From: Erinaceus europaeus | Lineage: Eukaryota; Chordata; Mammalia; Eulipotyphla; Erinaceidae | Assembly (NCBI RefSeq): GCF_950295315.1 | Contig: NC_080185.1 | Coordinates: forward strand, 45,241,237-45,305,236 | DNA: 64,000 nt | Reading direction: 5' to 3' | In this document: piece after piece, positions 33,403-45,298 of the stretch | Position numbering within the stretch: position 1 is the stretch's first letter | How the letters are laid out: each line of letters opens with the position of its first letter | Position numbers and translations under genes: made by a program | Notes under the pieces: model-generated | What the model was told of the DNA's origin: nothing | What the model saw: only the letters and a program-made list of their open reading frames with translations | The model's database searches: none

Positions 33403-35005
33403 GGATGGGGAGGGTTTCTGTTGTCCTGGGGTTTAAGAAGGAGATAGACAGTTATTATAACCAGATTATTTGGAAATTTGGTTGACTTTGAAAGTACGAT
33501 TGTTAGGATTTTCTGTGTTGTACAAGACCTCACTATGATTTATGTCTTTTAATGCTACTTGCATATAGCTCTATCTAATATAGTGACTCAGCTAGTTGCT
33601 TCTGGTCTCTCTGGTAAGCCCCAACACCTAGAGATGAACCAGGGTCCAAGAGACAGAGCACATGTACACATGTATCCATAAGTTAGGGGAAAATATATAC
33701 CTTAAAGCAGAAGTACACAATAGTTTTCAGTGACCCAGTAAGCACAACAAACAAATAGAAAGACCTAAAAAAGACAACATAAATTACTTAATCAAATAGT
33801 TCCAACTTAGACATAGATACTTTCCTCATCTACCTCCTATTTCACTTCCTTCAACCACTCCAAGGCAAACCTTGTCAAACAAAGTATGGACTACAAAAGT
33901 TGGATAAGGGCAAGAGATTGGCATACTTTAATGATGGCTCTTTGGCTTACGACCAGGCCACCTATTTCCTTGGGCCCTAGCCAGGGAATCCTGGGATTCC
34001 CACACAGACATGATTGACCTAGACCTCTAATAGATCCCTCTCTCCAACTGTCACTGGTCATTTCCATCAGGAACAACATAATGAATCCCTTGGTGGGCCC
34101 ACATTGGACTTTGCCCTCAATGTAGATTAACAATGGTAAGGACTGCCCCATTCTCTGAAGGGAGGTGGGACCAAAATCCTCTACCACTCGAGGAAGATGG
34201 GTCTGGCAGTGGGTGCAGCCTAGAACCTTCCTAGCTATGACCACAGAATTCAAGCACAGACCTAAAGGGATACAGACTTCGCACCAACTACTGCACTGTA
34301 TATAGGCCCTAAATCAAATCAATGGGGTTTACAGTTAATGGTATTTATATACTTTCCCAGATTCGGGAGCTATTTTCCCTGATCTAGTTTTCTAGTCCTA
34401 TTTCCATCCCTGACACCATCTCCCCATATAATACCTTTGGCCCACCTGCATGTTAGCTGTCAGGCTCAGGCAAAAATTAGTAAAATATTGGGCCCCTTGG
34501 AATATACCTAAAATAGACCTACTAGCTTTTCCCAAAATGGAAACCCCAAATATTATCTGGTATATTCTTGCCTTTAGGTTCCAGATTATTAAACATTTTG
34601 TTATTCTTTATATCTTAATGCTTTTTCAGACTTCAAGTTGCAGTTGCTACCATGATGCCAGCCTGACTCCCCCAGGGAGACGACCTCGCCATTGTACACC
34701 CTGGAATCCCATCTCTCTGGAACCCTGTCCCACTAGGGAAAGACAGAAACAAGCTGGAAGTATGGATCGGCCTTCCAATACCCATGTTCAGCAGAGAAGC
34801 AATTACAGAAGTGAGACCTCCCACCTCTGCACTCCATAATGATCCTGGGTCCATACTTCCAGAGAAATAAAGACTAGGAAAGCATCCAGTGGAGGGGATG
34901 GGATACAGATTTTTGGTGGTGGAAAATGAGTGGAATTGTTCTCCTTATCTATGGTTTTGTCGATATTTTCTAGTTTTATCTTACAAATAAATTTTGAAAA
35001 ATATT
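33403..35005 (+). repeat. Family R, longest plus-strand copy (about 1.6 kb)
   Basis: Starts with the block also seen at 1645-1830 (CTGTTGTCCTGGGG...GTTGCTTCTGGTCTC). It continues through AGGGGAAAATATATACCTTAAAGCAG (complement of the 41.85-kb block), the AAACCCCATTGATTTGATTTAGG region and CCATAATGATCCTGGGTCC, to the 3' end TTTATCTTACAAATAAATTTTG. Non-coding throughout. Confidence 0.7.
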
Positions 35006-35149
35006 GATTTACCAAAAGTCTAAACAAAATAATATATGACTAAGGACATGCTCATACAATTGAAAAATTGAGAAAAATCTGTTAAAATACTTAAAATAGA
35101 TTAAAATACGTAAAAATAATATAGCAAACTGATTTAATTTTCCACCATG

Positions 35150-35370
35150 GTTGTCACTGGGGCTCCATATTGTAGGATCCCAGCTCTCTCAATAGTCATT
35201 TTCCTCTTCTTTCTTTTTTGGCAGAAGTTGAGATGGAAAGGGAAAGGAGAGGTGAGGAGAGAAGGGGGGGAGAGTGAAGAAAAAAAGAGACATTTGCAGT
35301 ACAGCTTCACCATCTATGAAGATTTTTGCTTTGCAGATGGGATCCAGGTACTTGAACCCTGATCTCATAT
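35150..35370 (-). repeat. Family A SINE with 3' module, decayed
   Basis: GTTGTCACTGGGGCTCC (module, antisense), a purine-rich body, CAGCTTCACCATCTATGAAG and GGTACTTGAACCCTG. Confidence 0.65.
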
Positions 35371-36175
35371 ATGGAAATGTGTTAATGCAACTGAATTCAC
35401 CTCTGCTAACCCTCATAACCACCTTATTTTTTAAAATTGCCAAGATTCTATCCTAGTTTTCCATGGAACTCAACTAATGGAGTATTGGATTAGGTGTCAG
35501 CAATGCTGAGGTCTACCTTAACAAGCATGAGCGCTACCCTAAATATCTCTGTGTGTAAGAATGTTAACTTATTTTTCCTGAGGTTCAGAGGAAATATTTT
35601 GGAGTAATTGATTTTCAGATTCTCTTATAGCTCTATTTCTTTTCTGCTTCTCTTATGAAATATTTGGCTGATGCAGATGCTATCCTCTCCTTTTAAAAGT
35701 TATTTGTTATTTGAGAGTGTTTATTCCAAAAATATGAGAAGTGTCATAATTTCTTTAGGTTAAGGAACATCTAAAGTTACTTTAAGGTTGATATCAAGAC
35801 CGTGCCAGGTTTCCATACAAGCAGCATTCATCATTGGCTTTTCCACCCTGTAGTGAGTCCAATGGGATTTCCTCCCCTTGACAGAGTATCAACCCAGCTG
35901 GATGCTGCCCAAGGCTGTGGGTCCAAGTAGGGGTTCTGCCAAAGGTCAACGCCTGACTAGAAGGGAAAACAAACCTCCACCACTTCCCTGATTTCTCTGT
36001 CTGGATTTTTAACGAATTACAGATGAAGCTTTCTGCTCTATTATGTCCATGACATGCCAATGGAAAGACCAACAAAAGCTCTTGCAGAATTTTGTGGTGA
36101 CCATTACTTCAGAGCAATCATTTGGAGGGTTCAGAGGTAGTGCATGTACATAACTGACTCTTCAAAAAGTACTGA
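35371..36175. other. No recognisable feature
   Basis: Apparently single copy. The 93-codon minus-strand frame at 35794-36075 has no identifiable motif. Confidence 0.45.
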
Positions 36176-36179
36176 AAAT

Positions 36180-36425
36180 TATTTTTCCACCTACTGGTGG
36201 AAAATTGGGGTTGACAGTTTACAGCATAGTTGACATGTGGGTACATCCTTTTATGTCCCCATGATAGGTGACTACAAAATACTCTCTTCTCCATCCCAGG
36301 TCCTTTCCCACCATCATACATACATCCCCTCTCTCCGTCTCATCTCATTCCCTTCTTCCCCAGAGTCCTTTGCTTTGATTCAATAGATCACACTCAATCC
36401 AAGTTTCACCTTATGATTCCCCTAA
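36180..36425 (-). repeat. L1 3' UTR fragment, antisense
   Basis: TTGACAGTTTACAGCATAGTTGAC, TCCTTTCCCACCATCATAC and CCCAGAGTCCTTTGCTTTGATTC, in the order of the 31.0-kb copy. Confidence 0.65.
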
Positions 36426-37040
36426 TTGTCTTTGCTTCTTAAGTTGTAAACTATTATACAAGTCTAAAAGTAACATTTTTATTCAAATATAACTGAGGTG
36501 CTGTGGAGTATTCTGTTTGTGAGTATGTATACTACAGGAATCTTTATACTGCCATTATATGGCAATCGAGCAAACTGACTTTTCCCTGGTTCACTTTTCT
36601 CTTCTATGAAGTGTACTTGGTTTGTGAGTTAAGTGAAGTCATGTATGTCCTTTCTGTCCTAAGTGTTTTGTACACACCACCAGAAGCAGCATCACCTGGG
36701 AAGATACTAAAATGGTAGACTCTAAGATTCCACCCCCAGATTTATTGAATGAGAATCTTTAAACAAGATTCCCATATGGTAAACACTCAGTATAATCTCT
36801 GCTTTGGAGCAGTTATTCATTAGTCAGAAGTCACTATTATCAGGATCTAGACGTCACTGTATTCTCATCAATATCCTATACATCAACATAACATAACAGT
36901 TATTTTTAGCTTGCCTGGATTTCCACACCAACTGTCCAAGCCCACTACTAGCTTCCTCATAAGCTACTGATTTTCTTCTGGTCCACTGATCCAATTCCCT
37001 TTCATCACTTAGGTTTTATAAATATGCAGGCTAAATTTAT
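36426..37040. other. No recognisable feature
   Basis: Unique AT-rich DNA. Confidence 0.45.
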
Positions 37041-37044
37041 TTTT

Positions 37045-37322
37045 TATATTTTAATAGAGGGATGGGGCTAATGTCTCACAGTACAGCTGTTAACATCTGT
37101 ATACCATTTCTCACCTCTCTATGACAGGGTTTTGCAAAACATTTTTGCCCTCAACACAAGTCCTTTCCCACCATCATGCACCAGGACCCCAAAGCCCATT
37201 TCCACTCCTTCCCTTCCTCTTCTTCCCCAGAGTCCTTTACTTTAGTGCAATACACCACACCCAGTCCAAGTTTTATTTTCGGTTTTCCCTTTCTGTTCTT
37301 CTTTCTTTTTCTTTCTTTTTTG
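37045..37322 (-). repeat. L1 3' UTR fragment, antisense
   Basis: GGGGCTAATGTCTCACAGTACAGCTG, CACCATCATGCACCAGGACCC and GAGTCCTTTACTTTAGTGC. A SINE was inserted at its right end. Confidence 0.7.
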
Positions 37323-37324
37323 CA

Positions 37325-37658
37325 TCCAGGGTTATTGCTGGGGCTCAGTGCCTGCACTATGAATCCACTGCTCCTGCAGGCTATTTTTCTCATTTTATTG
37401 CCCTTGTTGTTGTGCCTGTTGTAGTTGTTATTGTTGTCATAGCTGTTGTTGTTGTTGTTGGATAGGACAGAGAGAAATGGAGAGAGGAGGGGAAGACAGA
37501 GAGGAGGAGAGAAAGATAGACACCTGCAGACCTGCTTTACCGCTTGCGAAGCGACCTCCTGCAGGTGGGGAGCCGGAGGCTCAAACCAGGATCCTTATGC
37601 CTGCCCTTGAGTTTTGCGCCATGTGCACTTAACCCACTACGCTACTGCCCAACTCCCT
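37325..37658 (-). repeat. Family B SINE, long form with 3' module
   Basis: CCAGGGTTATTGCTGGGGCTCAGTGCC through CCACTACGCTACTGCCCAACTCCC. Confidence 0.9.
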
Positions 37659-37679
37659 TTGTTCCTATTTCTTATGTTT

Positions 37680-38480
37680 CAGCTGTGCTGAACTTCACCT
37701 AATTTGAAGAACACCACACTGCTGAACATATCCATTTCTGATTTTGCACACATATCACCTGCTTACACTGGAATTAATAGAATTCATGTTCTATTTCCAG
37801 TTTTACTTATTTTTACAGTTCCAGAGTAATTTTGAACATAGTCCCTAAAACTGTTCTTCCACTTACTATCCCTTAAATGTGGAAAAATCACTTTGAACTT
37901 GACTGAAAATGGTAAATTTAAATGTAATCATGTAGTAAGGCTGGGTATACTGGAGGACAATAAATGCCAGCTCTTAATATTATCATGATCATGTTTACTG
38001 CTATTTTCATGTTTGCATGGTTTCCATAGTCACTTATTTCTCATAAAAGGGTCTTTAACCAACTTCCAATAAAAGAAATGTGAAGTAATATACTACCCGA
38101 AATTATGCAGTTAATCTGTACGGAACTGGATACCTGAGTTTAGAACTTAGTCTGCTTCCCCACTCCCTATATCACAATTACATGTATTGCAATATATCAC
38201 ACTGTTTCATAGGATCAATAACATGGAACACTGGGCATGTAGACAAGATGGAGAATACCAAATGAGGGCCTAACAAATTATCAGTCTGATGAAATGACAA
38301 CGGGTTTACTTATAGTAAAATCATGTTAAATTACTATCCAGGTCTTATGTTGGATAAATATCCAAAAAGTTTCATGGCAGAGTAGGATTTTAAATTTAGC
38401 AGTCATCCCTACAAGGTTAACTTCAGGAGTAGTCCAGAGGCTACTCATTAAGGCAAGAAAACTACCATTGTTGTTGTCCT
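37680..38480. other. No recognisable feature
   Basis: Apparently unique DNA, no gene seen. Confidence 0.45.
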
Positions 38481-38484
38481 TATA

Positions 38485-38895
38485 GTTGTTGTAACTGAGG
38501 CTTCACTGCTCTGCACTGAATTTTTCACAAAGAAAGAGAAAAACCAAGGGACCAGGTGGTGGCACACCTGGTGGAGAGCACATGTTACAATGCTCAAAGA
38601 CACAGGTTCAAGCCTTTGATCCCCATCTGCAGGGTGAAAACTTTACGAGTGTTGAAGCAGAACTGTAGGTGTCTCTGGCTTTCTTCCTCTCTATCTCCAC
38701 ATTCCCTCTTGATTTATGACTGTCTATATCCAATAAATAAATATAATAAAAAAATTTTTAAAAGAAAGATTAAGAGAAAAGGAAAGCCACTAGAGCACCA
38801 GAACTGTCTCCAATGCCATAGGGATTGGGCTGAAACCTGGGCTGGATGTAAGGCAAAACAGGTGTACTATCCAAGCAGGTTATTTTGCTGACCCA
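38485..38895. repeat. Old SINE-like remnant split by a family A SINE
   Basis: The left part 38485-38547 (GAGGCTTCACTGCTCTGCACTG) and right part 38770-38895 (GGATTGGGCTGAAACCTGGG...CAGGTTATTTTGCTGACCC) are the two halves of the remnant type seen at 19410-19625 (antisense). The plus-strand family A copy lies between them. Confidence 0.55.
38548..38768 (+). repeat. Family A SINE
   Basis: GGGACCAGGTGGTGGCACACC head, ACAGGTTCAAGCC B box, CCCATCTGCAGGG core, and CCAATAAATAAATATAATAAAAAAA tail. A good reference copy for the family. Confidence 0.92.
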
Positions 38896-39029
38896 AAGTT
38901 TCTTTCTTCCATTTTTTTTTTCTTTTACTAATGCACTCTTTGAATATGGTCAACCCTGAGAGATAAGGCAAGTTAATTCAACTTCACATTGGCTGTCTCT
39001 TCTACTAGGAATGTCTTTAAAAAAAAAAA

Positions 39030-39325
39030 AATGTTGGGGTGTTTTGGGCGGTAGTGCAGCTGGTTAAAGTGCAGGTGGCGGAAAGCTCAAGGACTAGCTT
39101 AAGGATACTGGTTCAAGGCCCCGGCTCCCCACCTGCAGGGGAGTCACCTCACAAGCAGTGAAGTATGTCTGCAATTGTCTTTATCTCCCTTTCTTTGTCT
39201 TCCCCTCCTCTCTCCATTTCTCTCTGTGCTATCCAACAACAATGACCTCAGTAGCAAAAACAATAATAACTACAACAATAAAACAAGAGCAACCAAAGGG
39301 AATAAATAAGTAAATATTTAAAAAA
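39030..39325 (+). repeat. Family B SINE
   Basis: TTGGGCGGTAGTGCAGCTGGTTAAAG head, GGTTCAAGGCCCC B box, CACCTGCAGGGGAGTC, CT-rich body, CAACAATAATAAC region and AAATATTTAAAAAATAA tail. Confidence 0.88.
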
Positions 39326-39426
39326 TAATGTTGGATTTGGATAGTAGCTCACTGGGTAAGCTTGAGAGAGGTGAGAATCACACATGTATGAGACCTCACT
39401 TCCCCACTTCCCACTTTAATGTGGAT

Positions 39427-40131
39427 TATGGGGCTATGTGTAAGCTTGATAGAGCTTAGGGAGAACTCCCCCCATCCTTGGATGGAGGTCTGAGAAGATA
39501 CCCTCTTGTTAGTCTCTCTCAACCGAGGTGAGCAAAGGGGAAAAAACACGTCTCTCAGACTTAGCTCTTTCCTTCTTGACTCTCAGGCCCACAGAAACCT
39601 TACTACTCCTCTCCATTAACTGCAGGCCACATGGCTGCCTACCTTAAGATTAATTTACTCAAAGTTCACCTCACCTTCTGATCACAGAGGAGAACACACC
39701 TTATCACACACTCCATCATACACCTCAGACTCCAGACAAAAGAAATTCCAAACTATATGGCCTTTTGATATCCATCTTCTCTCTGTCTCACCCTACTGGT
39801 TTAACCCCTATGCTTCTCTCAAATACCTTTGGATACTTAAGTTGCTTGCATCATGGAGAAGAACTGTCTTGCATCTCATCAATTCTTGTCATACCAGCCC
39901 CCTACCATAGGGGCAAGCTGACCTTTAAGAAACCTGTAATTTCTGACATGTTTGAAATATGTTCTTTGTTTGGTTTTCTATTTAAACTCATGTCCTGCCA
40001 ATAAACGAGATTTGAGATTTGAGAGCACATCATTTCTTCCTGGTGTCTCTACTTCGTTTCGTCCCTTGAGCAAGTGAGAGAGAGCCGGTCGGTTGCCTTC
40101 CTGCTGGTGTCACCCCACGTGAACGCCAACA
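39427..40131 (+). mobile_element. Solo LTR (ERV, 705 bp, 6-bp TSD GTGGAT)
   Basis: GTGGAT occurs at 39421-39426 and 40132-40137. The LTR starts TATGGGGC (a TG to TA change at the first dinucleotide) and ends CGCCAACA. AATAAA at 40000-40005 is followed by a U5 with TCTCTACTTCG...CACCCCACGTGAACGCC. The 107-120-codon frames inside it are not retroviral. It is a third LTR family, unlike the others in the window. Confidence 0.8.
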
Positions 40132-40137
40132 GTGGAT

Positions 40138-40600
40138 AGGGAAGACAAGGCACACAAACAGAAGTGGAACCAGATTAGGTTCTGTACCAAAAGATGGCTA
40201 CATGGTTGTTTTGAAACTATAGGAAAAGAGTGCAAGTGTAGCTAGTTTGAGGAAGTACCTTCAAGGCAGTGTCATTATTGTGAATGACATTGCAAATCCC
40301 AGTCCTTTGGGAGAGTAATTTTTCCATAAGTATCGAGAACCTTAAAATATTTTTGATCTTGTATTTCTATTTTAGAGAATATATCCTGGAGAGGTAATGC
40401 TATTATAACTATAGGAGTAGTGGTGAAGGCGATATTCTTAGCTAAAACCATATGACAGAGTTAGCAATCTTGAGAGCCTGATTGATTAACATAAAGCTTG
40501 GAAAACATTGTTTTTCTCTTCAGGTTCCAGTGGCCATGCTGGAAAAGGGGTCTAATCTGGCAAGAACCTGACCACTTCCTATGTTAGTTACAGGAACCTG
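40138..40600. other. No recognisable feature
   Basis: Unique DNA between the solo LTR and the R pair. Confidence 0.45.
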
Positions 40601-40604
40601 ATTT

Positions 40605-41980
40605 TTTAAAAACTTTTTTATTTTAAATAAGATAAGATAAGGATAAGAGGGGTATAACTTTGCACAATTCCCACCCCCAGACCTCCATATCCTATCCCCT
40701 CCCCTGATAGCTTTCCTATTCTTTAACTCTCTGGGAGTATGGACCCAAGATCATTGTGAGATGTAATTGCTTTTCCTCTGAATATGGGCATTGGCAAGTT
40801 GATCCATACTCCCAGCCTGTCTCTATCTTTCCTTAGCAGGGCAGGGATCCGGGAAGGCTGGGCTCCAAGATGCACAGTGGGGTCCTCTACTAAGGGAAGT
40901 CAGATTGACATCATGGCATCAACTGGAACCTGGTGGCTGAAAAAGAATTAGATATAAAGCAGAACAAATAGTTGACTGTTCATGAAACTATGGGCAAGAA
41001 TATTGCAGATGAAGATATGAGGTCTCCATTTTGGAAAAAGCTAATAGGTGTATTTTAGGTATATTCCGAAGGGCCCATGATTTTGCTAGTTTTTGCCTGT
41101 GCCTGACATCTAATATGCAGGTGTACCCAAGTTATTGTCTGGGTAGATGGTGTCATAGTTGGAAAAAGGGCTAGAAAGCTTTATCAGGGAAGAGAGTAGT
41201 TCCCAAATATGGGGAAAGTATATAAATATTGTTAACTTTAAACCCCACCAGTTTGATCTGGAGCCCATATTCAGCACAGGACGTATATAACCGCTTCATC
41301 CCTGTAGCTCTGAGCTTGCATTCTGTGGTCATGTCTAGGAACATTACAGTCTACACTAATTTCGGGACCCATCTTCCTAGGGTGGTAGGTAGAGTATGTT
41401 GTCCAACCAGCCTTCTGAGAATGGAACAGTCCCTATTGTAGTTGATCCACATTGAGGGCAAGGTCTTATGGGAGCCCAGAAAGGGGTTCATTGTGTTATT
41501 CCTGATTGAGATGACCAGTGACAGTGGAGAGAAAGATCTATTAGAGGTCTAGGCCCATCATGTCTGTGTGGGAATCTCAGGACTCCATGACTAGGGGGCC
41601 CCAGGTAATGGGGTGCCTGCTAGTGACTAAAGAGTTATCATGAAAGTATGCCAGTCTCTTGCCCTTATTTAGCTTTTTCATCCCTTACTTTGCCTGACAA
41701 GGTTATCTTTGAAGTGACTGAGGAAATGTAATTTGAGGTAGGTGAGGAGGGTATCTTGGTCTAAGTAGAAACTGTTTCATTAGACACTTTAAGGTGTCTT
41801 TTTAGGTCTTTCTACTTACTTGCTTCATTTATTGACTCACTGCAAATTATTGTACACTTTTGCTTTAAGGTATGTATTTTCCCCTAACTTATGGATAAAT
41901 GTACATATGACATATCTCATGGGCCCTGGTCTATATCTATGTTTTGAGGTTTTGTTAAGAAGTGTGCCACTAACAGCAGA
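40605..41980 (-). repeat. Family R, longest minus-strand copy (about 1.38 kb)
   Basis: The 3' terminus is at the left (TAAGGATAAGAGGGGTATAAC), then all R blocks: TTATTGTCTGGGTAGATGG, TATAAATATTGTTAACTTTAAACCCC, TCTAGGCCCATCATGTCTGTG, CTTTAAGGTATGTATTTTCCCC and CTCATGGGCCCTGG. It meets a plus-strand copy head to head. Confidence 0.75.
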
Positions 41981-41984
41981 AGAT

Positions 41985-42862
41985 GTTCTATCCTTTGAAG
42001 GGAGGATGGACAATATAATTTATCTTCTACCTGAGGAAGATGGGTCCTGAAATTGAGGCAACTTGGAACGTTCCTGCCCATGACCACAGAATGTGAGCTC
42101 AGATCTACAAGGATGCAGAGGTCACATAGGCTCCTAAGCTGAATATGGGTCCCAGATCACATAAATCAATGGGGTTTATAGTCAACAATATTTATACATC
42201 TTTCCCATATTTGGGAGCTACTCTCTTCCCTGACTCAGCTTTCTGATCCTTTTTCCAGCCTTGATATCATCTCCCCAGACAATAACTTGGATTCATCTGC
42301 ATATCAGATGTCAGGCACAGAAAAAAAAAAACACTAATATAGTCATGGGCCCTTTGGAATACAACTAAAATAGACCTACTAGATATCTACAAAATGGAGA
42401 CACCCCCCTCCCAACTCTTTACCCGCACTATTCAAGCCTTTAGATTCATGATTAGTCAATAAACATGATTTGTTTGGTTTTGTATGTTAATTCTTTTTTC
42501 AGCCACCAGTTTCCAGATGCTAGCATGATGCCAACCAGACTTCCCTGGACAGACAACCCCACCTATGTATCCTGGAGCTCCGATTCCCCAGAACCCCACC
42601 CCACTAGGGAGAGAGACAGGCTGGGAGTATGGATCGACCTGCCAATGCCCATGTTTAGTGGGGAAGCAATTACAGAAGCCAGACCTTCCACCTTCTGCAC
42701 CCCACAATGACCTTGGGTCCATATTCCCAGAGGGTGAAAGAATAGGAAGGCTATCAGGGGATGGGAAGAGATATGGAGTTCTGGTGGTGGGAATTGTGTG
42801 GAGTTTTACTCCTCTTATCCTATGGTTTTGTCAGTGTTTTCCTTTTATAAATAAAAAATATA
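41985..42862 (+). repeat. Family R copy, about 880 bp, inverted partner
   Basis: From CCTTTGAAGGGAGGATGG through TTTATACATCTTTCCCATATTTGGGAGC and CCAGAGGGTGAAAGAATAGG, to GTCAGTGTTTTCCTTTTATAAATAAAAAA. It is the inverted counterpart of 40605-41420. Confidence 0.8.
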
Positions 42863-42904
42863 TATAAGCAAAAAAAATGTTTGAGACAGTCAATCTATTT
42901 TTTC

Positions 42905-43090
42905 CTGACTCTTATTAATTAAATAGTTATTTATGAGACTTTAAGTTATAGGGGTGTATGTTAACATCATTCCCACCACCAAAGGTCTGTGTCCCTCCCA
43001 CCCCTTGCAGTGAAGCTGAACATCTACCCTCACCCTGCACCCCAAGGATTTTTACTTTGGTGCCATACTCCAAACTCAGTCAGATTCTGA
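42905..43090 (-). repeat. L1-like 3' fragment, antisense
   Basis: CATCATTCCCACCACCAAAGGTCTGTG and GGATTTTTACTTTGGTGCC match the block at about 1980-2100. Confidence 0.65.
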
Positions 43091-44095
43091 CTAAGCCCTT
43101 CTATGTAAATATGCAGAGACTGTTAGAAACTATTTAACCGGTAGTTTCCCAACAACAGTTTCTTACCTTTGTTATCTGAGAATGTTCCTGGGTTCTAGCA
43201 TGAAACTGATTTTTAGTTGATAATCTGTTTATTTAATTAATGTAATTCTACTTTATTAAAGAATTAGTGTAAGTACATGTAATCAGAGCCAAAACACACA
43301 GCTTCATAATCGAGTAATTGTAAAAATCATTATGAAACCGAGTATAATGCTTTAGACTTCTGCAGATGTTAAATACTTTTATTTGAGTTAAAATGGGGTT
43401 TTATTTACTTTTGATGTGAATATCATGTTCAAGTGTTAAAGAGATTCTACAAAGTATTTCAAACAATAACCTGTATGTTCAGTTAACCACTTCTTTCCAA
43501 TTTCAAGGTGAAACTCAACTGTTCTTCAAGACCATTACTTATGTGATACAAACTAGATCAGTTAAAAATAGTCCTCTCTACAAAGCTGGAAAACCCTTAG
43601 AGTGCTCAGGAATAGCACAAGACAACCCTAACAAGAGACAAATAATGTCACATTCTAAAAATCCCTAAAAACTGTGCACATGAGATTTTAAAAAGTTATT
43701 TTTATTATATCTGAGGATACCAGATTCGAGTTCTTTTGATTTGAGAGTAAACTCAAGGAAAATAGGTTTGTTGTTGCATTTGCCTAGAAGGAAGGCTTAG
43801 AATGAGAATTTTTTCAGTTGCAACCTGTCATCTCGTATTTTGTGCTTCTATGTTAAATATGTGATTACATTTGAATGCGAAGGTTATGGTTATTTTAATT
43901 TAAAAACCTTAATGTGCTCTGACCTGTAAATTTTTTATTTTGTTTCATTTTGTGCTTGGATGGGGAGGTAAGATTCTGATGACTATAATTATTCAGGCAA
44001 AGGTGCTTTCTAAGTATGTCTTAAATGGAATCTATGCATGGATCTATAAATTATAGTATGAGGCATCTAATATCCCTTCAAAGTATTTATTTATT
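43091..44095. other. No recognisable feature
   Basis: AT-rich and apparently unique. No coding or repeat signature. Confidence 0.45.
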
Positions 44096-44099
44096 TACT

Positions 44100-44335
44100 T
44101 ATTTATTTAATAAATGTGTTCTATATTTATACTTTTAAACTTTATTTGATAGAACAGAGAGAAATTGAGAGGGAAGGGGAATAGAGAGGGAGACAGAGAG
44201 AAGACACCTGCAACACTGTTTTACCATTTATGAAGCTTTCTTCCTGCAGGTGAGGGTCTGGGGCTTGAACACAGGTCTTTATTCATGGTAATATTTTCAC
44301 TTACCTAAGTGAAATACCATCTGACTCTCTTTCTA
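44100..44335 (-). repeat. Family A SINE
   Basis: TTTATTTGATAGAACAGAGAG through GAAATACCATCTGACTC. GGGGCTTGAACACAGG is the B-box complement. Confidence 0.82.
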
Positions 44336-44554
44336 AGTTTTGTGTCCTACAGTGTCTGGTTTTACAAATGTAGGAATATGTGAAAAATAGTTTAGATGAG
44401 AGGGAAAAAAGGAATACTTGGCATAAATGTATTTGCAGTCAAGAGACAGATTACTGTCCTAAACCCACTATGGAAGTCAGCATTGAATAGACTTGAATAA
44501 GGCAAATATTATGTTTACTTTTTAGTATTACATTAAGTAAAAATAACTGTGATC

Positions 44555-44715
44555 TTGTGGTCTAGGAGGTGGCAGATTGTATGAAACTTTGGTCTCTCAA
44601 GCATGATGTCTTGAGTTCAATCTCTGGCAGCACATGTACCAGAGTGATCTCTGGTTCTTTCTCTCTCTCCTATGCTTCTCATTAGTAAATAAAAAATATT
44701 AAAAAAATAAAAAAT
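44555..44715 (+). repeat. Family C SINE
   Basis: TGGTCTAGGAGGTGGCAGATTG head, GAGTTCAATCTCTGGC B box, GTACCAGAGTGATCTCTGGTTC, and AGTAAATAAAAAATA tail. Confidence 0.88.
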
Positions 44716-44814
44716 AAAAATAACTATTGAGTACTTACCTGTTTATGATCTCTTATTAAATACTTTTACATGTTTGATCCTAACCGTCCATCAACCTTTT
44801 AAAGAGACACCATT

Positions 44815-44990
44815 TCTCTTTTTTTAATTATTATTATCACTTTATTGACAGTTAATGGATTATGGTACAGTTGCTGACACATAGGCAGAATCTTTCATCT
44901 CCCTGTGATAGATGTCTGCACACCACTCCTACCCCAAACTTGTGCCCTTTTCCACCATTGTGTGTCACTATACCACTTCTATTTATCTTA
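44815..44990 (-). repeat. L1 3' UTR fragment, antisense
   Basis: TTATTGACAGTTAATGG, GTACAGTTGCTGACACATAGG and TTTTCCACCATTGTGTG. Confidence 0.6.
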
Positions 44991-45298
44991 CTGATGTGTA
45001 AATTGACGTTCTAAAATATCATTACTTATCTATTGTAGAATAGTTAGAAGTGGTATAGCCAGGATCTTAGTTTTCAGATATCTGAGTCCAGGTCCTAAGT
45101 CTAGATATTCTGACATGCCTCTCAGCTCTCTAGAAATTTGCTTTCTATCCTCCAGGGTCTGTGTAATCCTATTAGGCTATCCAGTGAAGAAGAAAGCTAG
45201 TAGTGCTGGAGTGGTGTCTTTGTTTTCAGTGCTCTTCACAACATTTTCAGTGCTGATTGTATATTCAACCAGGAGGAGTATGTTTTTAAAAAATGCAG
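44991..45298. other. No recognisable feature
   Basis: Short unique stretch. The 67-codon plus-strand frame at 45115 has no recognisable motif. Confidence 0.45.
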
